The notes beneath the pieces are model-generated. The model was given only the letters and a program-made list of their open reading frames with translations. It was not told where the DNA came from and ran no database searches. Source: Kushneria phosphatilytica (GTDB lineage: Bacteria; Pseudomonadota; Gammaproteobacteria; Pseudomonadales; Halomonadaceae). From it: a stretch of DNA of 64,000 nucleotides. Positions within the stretch are counted from its first letter, which is position 1; the number at the start of each line of letters is the position of its first letter. Of this stretch, positions 58,778 to 64,000 are shown one piece after another. The DNA lies in contig NZ_CP043420.1 in NCBI RefSeq assembly GCF_008247605.1, positions 1,674,001 to 1,738,000 on the forward strand, read 5' to 3'. The position numbers were made by a program, and so were the translations under genes.

Positions 58778-59032
58778 TCAATGCCCTGAGGTATCAGGTA
58801 GTCTGGTAGCGACAGCAGAGGCGCGCCTTTCAATTTCTTCAAGGATCCCGGCACATTCATCCGACATGCCGGTATCGTTTTGCTTTGTTAATTCAACCAA
58901 CGTGGAAATTTTTGAAAGCGCTGTTTTTGCTTCAGAAAGATCCTGTTCGCCGTCACTGGCAGTAATATAATCTTCCAGCCTCTGAAGATAACCTTTTGCC
59001 AGATCGACAATATTTCGTTCCAGTCTTATCAT
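58778..59032 (-). CDS. Small helical protein, 84 aa, unknown
   Basis: ATG 59032 has AAGGAGGG six bases upstream; the open frame starts 13 codons earlier without a site. MIRLERNIVDLAKGYLQRLEDYI and the acidic helices after it suggest an all-alpha protein. No signal peptide or recognised family. It lies 48 bases downstream of a minus-strand terminator hairpin (59081-59112), which may regulate it. Slightly lower GC than its surroundings. Confidence 0.65.
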   Translation of the reverse strand: MIRLERNIVDLAKGYLQRLEDYITASDGEQDLSEAKTALSKISTLVELTKQNDTGMSDECAGILEEIERRASAVATRLPDTSGH

Positions 59033-59080
59033 TTGTCCCTCCTTGCCGGGCAGGTTTTCGGCTTTTGCCATACAACAATG

Positions 59081-59112
59081 AAAAACGCCCCAGCCTGAGA
59101 GGTTGGGGCGTT
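59081..59112 (-). terminator. Rho-independent terminator on the minus strand, before the 84-aa gene
   Basis: Stem AACGCCCCA/TGGGGCGTT with an extra CC/GG pair, then five T on the minus strand. No protein gene ends here. Confidence 0.85.
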
Positions 59113-59221
59113 GAGCTCAAGTTGTCGTAAACGGTACTTAAAAAGTACCCAACACGCAACCCTGTCTTAATCAATCGCATGGATTGATTACCATACATTC
59201 GGTTATCTTAATTTGATAACC
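59081..59221 (-). ncRNA. Candidate structured small RNA or attenuator leader
   Basis: Three perfect inverted repeats line up upstream of the terminator on the minus strand: GATAACC pair (arms 59201-59207 and 59215-59221, 7-base loop), TAATCAATC/GATTGATTA (59168-59190, 5-base loop), and GGTACTT/AAGTACC (59133-59149, 3-base loop). No credible open frame stops before the terminator. Either a roughly 140-nt small RNA or a 5' leader of the 84-aa gene. Inference from structure only; the gap up to 59564 is AT-rich and otherwise empty. Confidence 0.45.
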
Positions 59222-59564
59222 CGAAATGGAATCAGATGAGCCTGAGTAAAAAATAAAAGATTAAATATGGTTTAATGGAGATTAAGTTAATACAGGGATC
59301 ATCCGATGAATGAAAAGTTGATCTTGTATAAAAATCTTCAAAAGGGATTGTGTGAATTTTTCACTTTGAATTTTATAGAATATTAGCTGCTCAAGACCAA
59401 AGGTTTAAAATCAAAAAATATGTGCCTGCAAGGAAAGTGAATGGGTTTTGATAGTTCGTTGAGAATGTTATCCTATATCATACAACAGTATTGTCAGAAA
59501 TGCCGGAATTTGGCTCTTGTAGGGTGACGTCAGTTGTTTATGGTACGGACAGAGTGGACATGAG

Positions 59565-59774
59565 ATGTCAGATTTTCAAAATATAGTGCTTTGGTTTGCT
59601 ACATTCTCGCCGCTGACCATATCGCTTGCCATGGTGCTTATAGTGATTGGAGCCGTAAAGCGAAAAAAACAACGCCCATGGGCAATAACCTTTTGCCTTC
59701 TGGGCGCTGCGTTGCTGGTTATCGCGGCACTGGGCGCCTGGTACATTGGACAGGTCTATGCCCCGCCCGGCTAA
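59565..59774 (+). CDS. Small membrane protein, 69 aa, two TM helices
   Basis: Two hydrophobic helices: about residues 8-30 (LWFATFSPLTISLAMVLIVI) and 40-60 (ITFCLLGAALLVIAALGAWY) joined by a basic loop KRKKQRP, predicting both ends outside the cytosol with the positive loop inside. No family recognised. A ribosome site is weak (GAG). It lies in the AT-rich stretch after tRNA-Pro. Confidence 0.6.
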   Translation: MSDFQNIVLWFATFSPLTISLAMVLIVIGAVKRKKQRPWAITFCLLGAALLVIAALGAWYIGQVYAPPG

Positions 59775-59854
59775 GCAGGATACAGTCATCCTCCAATCTG
59801 GATTCTTTACCATTTTCATGCTGGCAGCGTTTGCACATCATTATGGTAATAGGT

Positions 59855-59980
59855 TCAACTTTTCCCTTCCGTATCAATAGTTGAATCCATCGAGCGCCCG
59901 CGAAGGATTCGCCTGAGCCCCGTATAGGCAAGGGCACCCAGCGCGATGATGACCAATACGGCCAGTTGACTCATGTCCAT
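59855..59980 (-). CDS. Tiny membrane protein, 41 aa
   Basis: ATG 59980 has a strong AGGGAGG eight bases upstream. The peptide begins MDMSQLAVLVIIALGALAY, one TM helix, followed by a basic stretch (LRRILRGR) and a polar tail ending GKS. The architecture suggests a single-pass inner-membrane peptide with a cytosolic C-terminus. Convergent with the 69-aa membrane protein. Function unknown. From 59981 to 60278 I see no gene. Confidence 0.55.
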   Translation of the reverse strand: MDMSQLAVLVIIALGALAYTGLRRILRGRSMDSTIDTEGKS

Positions 59981-60278
59981 GTTGTATCCTCCCTGATGCG
60001 TCTACCAGATAGCGTATAACACAAGACTACATTCTGCCTGGCCGCTTTGTGCATACGGACCTGATCCACCGTTTTTTTATCTGAACAGTGACGAGAGATG
60101 ATCATGCCAGGACTGTAAAAGATAATGTGCGCGGACACTTGTAGGCAGGCCGTGATGCCGAGGACAGGATGACATCATGTCATCGGTAGGGTAGATGCTC
60201 TATCATGATGACGAATAGTGACGACGCCATGGCAGAAGGGCCGTTTGTCAGTCAAGAGTGTGTGATAAGGAGCTGGCC

Positions 60279-61079
60279 ATGAGCGAAATGAGAATAACAC
60301 TGGTGCAGTCGGATCCACGCGGGGATAGCATTAAAGCCAATTGCACCATGCTGGATGAGTGGCTTCGCGATGTGCACACCACCGATCTGATTGTTCTACC
60401 GGAAATGTTTGCCACCGGTTTCGCTGCACATATGCCGGATCTGGCTACCAGCATGGAAGAGAATGACGCCATCCAGTGGATGCGTAATCTCGCCGAGCGT
60501 AGTGGGGCTGTTGTCACGGGCAGCGTTGCTATTCTCGATCATGGGGAGTGCTTCAATCGACTGATCTGGGCATGCCCGGATGGAACGCTGGACTGGTATG
60601 ACAAATGGCACCTGTTCCGGATGGCAGGCGAGCATCAGCGTTACGGTATGGGGCAGGAGCGGCGTGTCATCGAAATTGCAGGGTTCAGGATTTTCCTCAG
60701 TATCTGCTATGACCTGCGTTTTCCTGTCTGGCAGCGAAACATCGATAATGAATACGATGCGCTATTATGTGTAGCCAATTGGCCTTCGGCCCGCAGGAAT
60801 GCCTGGCGCACACTGTTACAGGCGCGGGCAATCGAAAACCAGGCATATGTCATTGGCGTAAATCGCACCGGTGAAGATGCCAGCGGCCAGCATTATAGCG
60901 GCGATTCCATGTTACTGGATTACACCGGTGAGGCTCTGATTGATGAACCGCAGAGCGTGCCTTTTGTACGCACCGGTACCATCGGCCTTGAAGGTCTCCA
61001 AAGCTATCGGGAACGATTCCCGGCCTGGCGCGATGCCGATCATTTCTCTTTGCAACCGCGTGCCATTCAATCAGAATGA
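60279..61079 (+). CDS. Omega-amidase, nitrilase superfamily (YafV-like)
   Basis: 266 residues from ATG 60279 with AAGGAG eight bases upstream. The catalytic triad is visible: Glu in VLPEMFATGF, Lys in WYDKWHLFRMAGEH, Cys in SICYDLRFPVW. The closest match by motif and neighbourhood (mltD, gloB and a YafS-like gene) is YafV, which hydrolyses 2-oxoglutaramate or similar amides in metabolite repair. Followed by its own hairpin terminator. Confidence 0.9.
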   Translation: MSEMRITLVQSDPRGDSIKANCTMLDEWLRDVHTTDLIVLPEMFATGFAAHMPDLATSMEENDAIQWMRNLAERSGAVVTGSVAILDHGECFNRLIWACPDGTLDWYDKWHLFRMAGEHQRYGMGQERRVIEIAGFRIFLSICYDLRFPVWQRNIDNEYDALLCVANWPSARRNAWRTLLQARAIENQAYVIGVNRTGEDASGQHYSGDSMLLDYTGEALIDEPQSVPFVRTGTIGLEGLQSYRERFPAWRDADHFSLQPRAIQSE

Positions 61080-61091
61080 TCCTTGCCTCAT

Positions 61092-61135
61092 GGGTGCTGG
61101 CAGAGCTGACCGTCAGCACCCGTTCGTTTCTTTTG
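61092..61135 (+). terminator. Terminator after the omega-amidase gene
   Basis: Stem GGGTGCTG/CAGCACCC followed by GTTCGTTTCTTTT, a moderate T-rich tail. Confidence 0.65.
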
Positions 61136-61191
61136 GAAGACGAAGACAAGGCCTCATCATGAAAGCTCGTGGGCGATGACTGGCTTTTCAG

Positions 61192-61230
61192 GTCCTGTCT
61201 GAAAATCACTTGACGCCTATCAGACAGGAC
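61192..61230 (-). terminator. Inverted repeat directly after mltD
   Basis: 11-bp arms GTCCTGTCTGA/TCAGACAGGAC around a 17-base loop, abutting the mltD stop. No T-run; could be a weak terminator or 3' stabiliser. Confidence 0.4.
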
Positions 61231-62550
61231 TTAGTAAAGAGTCAGCTTCTGGCCCGGTCTCAGAGTTGCATCTGATCCGAGATCATTCCAGCTTGCCAGC
61301 TTATCGACCCTTACATCATGACGGCGGGCAATGGACCATAGACTTTCCCCCTCACGCACTCGGATTATTCGTGCTGGTTTTTGTTTATCCTTATCGGAGG
61401 CTGTTCCCGGCACCAGTAGCGTTTGACCAATTTGCAGCCTTGTACCGTTTATCTGGTTATGTCGTTTGAGCTGGTGCACGCTGCTCCCATATCGAGCGGC
61501 AATCGCTGAAAGCGTGTCCCCTGAACTGACACGATATTCATGCCAGCCGAGCCGCTGAGAAGGTGTCAGCTGTGCCAGCCGCTTGCTGAAGGTGTTAGCC
61601 CGGTCTGCCGGTACAAGTAGCGGCGTATTGTTACTGGGCCGCGTCAGTTGTTGGCTATAGGCCGGGTTGAGTGTTCTAAGATATTGTTCGGAAATACCTG
61701 CCAGGCGCGCTGCCTGTGAAAGATTAATCTGACCATGAGTAGTCACCTGAGCAAAGGCAGGTTGATCTGGTACATCGGGCAGGGTTATTCCATATCGATC
61801 AGGGTCAGCAACAATGGCAGATAGTGCCATCAGTTGCGGCACGTAGTTCATGGTTTCGGTGGGCAGATCGAGATGCCAGTAATCCGTGGGCCTATCATGA
61901 CGTCTGGCCTTGCGGATTGCCTTATTGACAGTCCCAGGGCCTGCATTATAAGCAGCAAGTGCCAGCTTCCAGTCACCGTCATACCATCGCTGAGCCTGCT
62001 GCTCCAGATAACTCAACGCTGCGTCCGTAGCAGTAATGACATTCATGCGGCCATCATAGCCATGAGTGCGCGCCAGCCCCATGGCAACTCCGGTTTTTGG
62101 CATGAATTGCCACATGCCGGCTGAGCCAGCCGGATTACGAGCGAGAGGATTATAGGCACTCTCAATAAAAGGGAGTAAAGCGAGCTCAGCTGGCATATTT
62201 CGAGCTTCTACCCGATGTGTCACCCAGGCAATCCAGTGTTTTGCATTGGTATTGGCCTCGGACAGAAAAGTGGGATGTGCCTGATACCACTTCAACCACT
62301 TTCGAACACGGGGATCAGAGGTATCATGCGAGAGAGCAAAGCCGCGTCGCATCTGCCCCCAAAGTGAATCGCCCGCCTGGAAATCCAGGTCAAGGGCGTT
62401 ATAAAAGCCCATGCGATCCTGTGGTTTCTCAGGTGTGGCGATACCCTTCATTGAACCTAGAGCCTGACCGGTAAATACAAGGCCAGAGCTGGTCAATAGC
62501 ACAAGACCGGCCATCCATTTTCGAGACCGGGAGCTGTTAACAGACGGCAT
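61231..62550 (-). CDS. mltD: Membrane-bound lytic murein transglycosylase D with two LysM domains
   Basis: 439 residues from ATG 62550 (AAGGA upstream; a TTG six codons earlier is in frame). An N-terminal hydrophobic segment (WMAGLVLLTSSGLVFTGQA) without a clear lipobox exports it. The SLT catalytic domain (about 95-240) carries the Glu in LPFIESAYNPLARNPAGSAGMWQFMP and AYNAGPG. Two LysM repeats at the C-terminus (EYRVSSGDTLSAIAARYG and IRVREGESLWSIARRHD) bind peptidoglycan. It cleaves glycan strands in the cell wall. Confidence 0.95.
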   Translation of the reverse strand: MPSVNSSRSRKWMAGLVLLTSSGLVFTGQALGSMKGIATPEKPQDRMGFYNALDLDFQAGDSLWGQMRRGFALSHDTSDPRVRKWLKWYQAHPTFLSEANTNAKHWIAWVTHRVEARNMPAELALLPFIESAYNPLARNPAGSAGMWQFMPKTGVAMGLARTHGYDGRMNVITATDAALSYLEQQAQRWYDGDWKLALAAYNAGPGTVNKAIRKARRHDRPTDYWHLDLPTETMNYVPQLMALSAIVADPDRYGITLPDVPDQPAFAQVTTHGQINLSQAARLAGISEQYLRTLNPAYSQQLTRPSNNTPLLVPADRANTFSKRLAQLTPSQRLGWHEYRVSSGDTLSAIAARYGSSVHQLKRHNQINGTRLQIGQTLLVPGTASDKDKQKPARIIRVREGESLWSIARRHDVRVDKLASWNDLGSDATLRPGQKLTLY

Positions 62551-62744
62551 GGAATCGTCGTCCTTCAAGGGGCATAGAATCTGTGACGGCGGCTACATGC
62601 GCTATCGCAGCCACCCTGACTCTTGTCAAAGAAACAGGCCTGGGCAAATATTCAAAGCGCCCCTTTCGGGCGGCATACAAACCTATGGAGCACTTCTCTG
62701 GTGTGCGGTTAACACCCACGACAATACAGATTGTCATGATCGAA

Positions 62745-63512
62745 TCAGAAGTTATCCTTCCAGGCGCGCAGAGTAGCGAAGGTCGCAAGATTATCGTGAG
62801 CGTCTCCCTGTGCCTGTGCAGCCTGTCGGACACCGGGTTCAGCCACTCTCAAAAAGGGATTGATGGCCTTCTCACGACCGATATTGCTCGGCAGAGTAGG
62901 GCGGTCCATTGAGCGCGCCTTTTGACACTCTTCAAACAGGGCGTCGCGGGTGTCGTTATCAGGCTCTGCTGCCATGGCGAACTTCAGATTCGCCAGAGTG
63001 TACTCATGTGCCCCGAAAACCAGTGTGTCATCACCAAGCTCTGAAAAACGCGAAAGCGCCTTGAACATATCTTCAGGCGTTCCTTCAAACAGACGCCCGC
63101 AACCTCCACAGAAGAGGGTGTCGCCACAAAACAGCAATGGAGGCGTACCCGGTGTCAGAAAGGTAATATGATCCAGCGTATGACCCGGCGTTTCCATGAC
63201 TTCGAATTGGCGGCCGAGCAGGCGGAAGGTATCGCCTTCACCCACGGGTTCGGTAATCCCTTCGATACGTGAGTTGTTCGGGCCAATGACGCGAGGTGAA
63301 TAGCGCTCCACCAGCTTGGCGAGACCGCCGGTGTGATCGTGATGATGATGAGTGATGAGAATCGTATCAACAGTCAGGCCCTGCTGCTCTACTCGCTCAA
63401 TCACCGGCTCCGCATCACCGGGATCGACCACCACGATACCGGGGGTATTATCCTGCTGAAGCACCCAGATATAATTATCCTTGAATGCAGGTAACGGCTT
63501 GACGGTCAACAT
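62745..63512 (-). CDS. gloB: Hydroxyacylglutathione hydrolase (glyoxalase II)
   Basis: 255 residues from ATG 63512 (GAGG upstream; the frame opens 23 codons earlier). The metallo-beta-lactamase metal motif THHHHDHTGG, then ETPGHTLDHITF and LFCGDTLFCGGCGR, binds two metals; the C-terminal substrate part has the FGAHEYTLANLKFA signature. It hydrolyses S-lactoylglutathione in methylglyoxal detoxification. Divergent from the methyltransferase gene as in E. coli gloB-yafS. Confidence 0.96.
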   Translation of the reverse strand: MLTVKPLPAFKDNYIWVLQQDNTPGIVVVDPGDAEPVIERVEQQGLTVDTILITHHHHDHTGGLAKLVERYSPRVIGPNNSRIEGITEPVGEGDTFRLLGRQFEVMETPGHTLDHITFLTPGTPPLLFCGDTLFCGGCGRLFEGTPEDMFKALSRFSELGDDTLVFGAHEYTLANLKFAMAAEPDNDTRDALFEECQKARSMDRPTLPSNIGREKAINPFLRVAEPGVRQAAQAQGDAHDNLATFATLRAWKDNF

Positions 63513-63657
63513 GGCATCCTCGGGCGTCGCTTGCAGGTTTCGATAAATTTGATGCGACGTTGCGACCATATCCCCGAGCAAACCGGAAAAACCGGTTCAG
63601 CGGCTCTGGGACGGGCCTCGACGCAAGGTGCGACAACCTTGCTGGGATGAATTCAAT

Positions 63658-64000
63658 ATGTCAAATCAGCAGTGTGGCGATGTGCGACTGGAAGAGCGGC
63701 TGAAAGCTGCCAGACAACATCTGGACTCCTCACCGGGGCGAGCCCTGTTACGCGCCGAGCGTGCCTGTCTGGGCCCGGTACTGGATACTCTTTCCGGGCG
63801 ACATGGACTGGAGCTGACTACCGGGAGCTCTCTGCTTGATCTTTCAGCAGTGGGGCATGTCATGTCATGGGCACCACGTTACGAAGATGTTCGTCATGCC
63901 TCTACGATTGTCTGCGATCCAGCTTCAATACCGCTTCCTGATGAGAGTATGGAGCTGGTATTGATTCATCATCTGCTGGAACTGGTTGCCGAACCGCATT
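63658..64000 (+). CDS. SAM-dependent methyltransferase, YafS-like (partial, runs off the window)
   Basis: The plus-strand frame from ATG 63658 is open to the end of the window. LLDLSAVGHVMSWAP resembles the nucleotide-binding glycine region, and DPASIPLPDESMELVLIHHLLEL is the post-I/motif II region of class I methyltransferases (Methyltransf_11 type). In E. coli this slot, between gloB and rnhA, holds yafS. The start is uncertain: the frame is also open upstream with possible GTG codons. Substrate unknown. Confidence 0.75.
   Translation, partial: MSNQQCGDVRLEERLKAARQHLDSSPGRALLRAERACLGPVLDTLSGRHGLELTTGSSLLDLSAVGHVMSWAPRYEDVRHASTIVCDPASIPLPDESMELVLIHHLLELVAEPH

Overview
The window reads as chromosome of a gammaproteobacterium. 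The gene order tig-clpP-clpX-lon-hupB-ppiD, the mltD/gloB/methyltransferase block, lpxH, miaE, and an aerobic (CobN-type) cobalamin operon together suggest a Pseudomonas/Halomonas-like relative, with Halomonadaceae as my best guess. This is inferred from gene content, moderate-to-high GC and spacing, not from a database search. No prophage, insertion sequence or CRISPR array was found. Most of the window is core genome with short intergenic gaps and many clear terminators.

Layout. 1-5.2 kb: end of a lytic transglycosylase, proS, a YddA/SbmA-like ABC exporter-type gene, a small lipoprotein and an outer-membrane beta-barrel. 5.5-10 kb: miaE followed by a very large SARP-cyclase-like-AAA regulator. 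10-16.1 kb: lpxH, ppiB, glnS-cysS, folD and a tRNA cluster (Pro-UGG, Arg-UCU, His-GUG). 16.3-24.8 kb: the protein-quality-control block tig, clpP, clpX, lon, hupB, ppiD. 24.9-33.3 kb: a CurA-like reductase, a cysteine-cluster protein, the queuosine precursor operon queC-queE-queD (preQ0 pathway), asparaginase, a CBS-domain protein, several small or unknown genes, a lipoprotein and a rhomboid protease. 33.4-39.8 kb: ethanolamine ammonia-lyase eutBC, an NSS-family sodium symporter, a chemoreceptor and a small ribbon-helix-helix-like gene.

39.9-56.9 kb is the centrepiece: two divergent cobalamin operons. The minus operon (chlID-like, cobO, cobB, cobE, cobW, cobN, cobQ) lies downstream of a recognisable adenosylcobalamin riboswitch (about 50790-50985). 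The plus operon (cobT, cobS, cobU, cobC, cbiB, cobD, bluB) builds the lower ligand and assembles the nucleotide loop. Together they cover a,c-diamidation, cobalt insertion, adenosylation, amidation, aminopropanol attachment, dimethylbenzimidazole synthesis and final assembly. The corrin-ring methylation genes are not in the window. EutBC, 5 kb away, is an AdoCbl-dependent consumer.

57-64 kb: a lipoprotein, a PrpA-type phosphatase, tRNA-Pro(GGG), then an AT-rich stretch (about 58.7-60 kb) with tiny genes and a run of hairpins that looks like a small RNA or attenuator, followed by an omega-amidase, mltD, gloB and the start of a methyltransferase gene. The items most worth a second look are the hairpin series at 59081-59221, an orphan minus-strand terminator at 31622-31649, a 12-base motif present four times (three of them in the cob region), the degenerate tandem QueD, and the giant SARP-type regulator.
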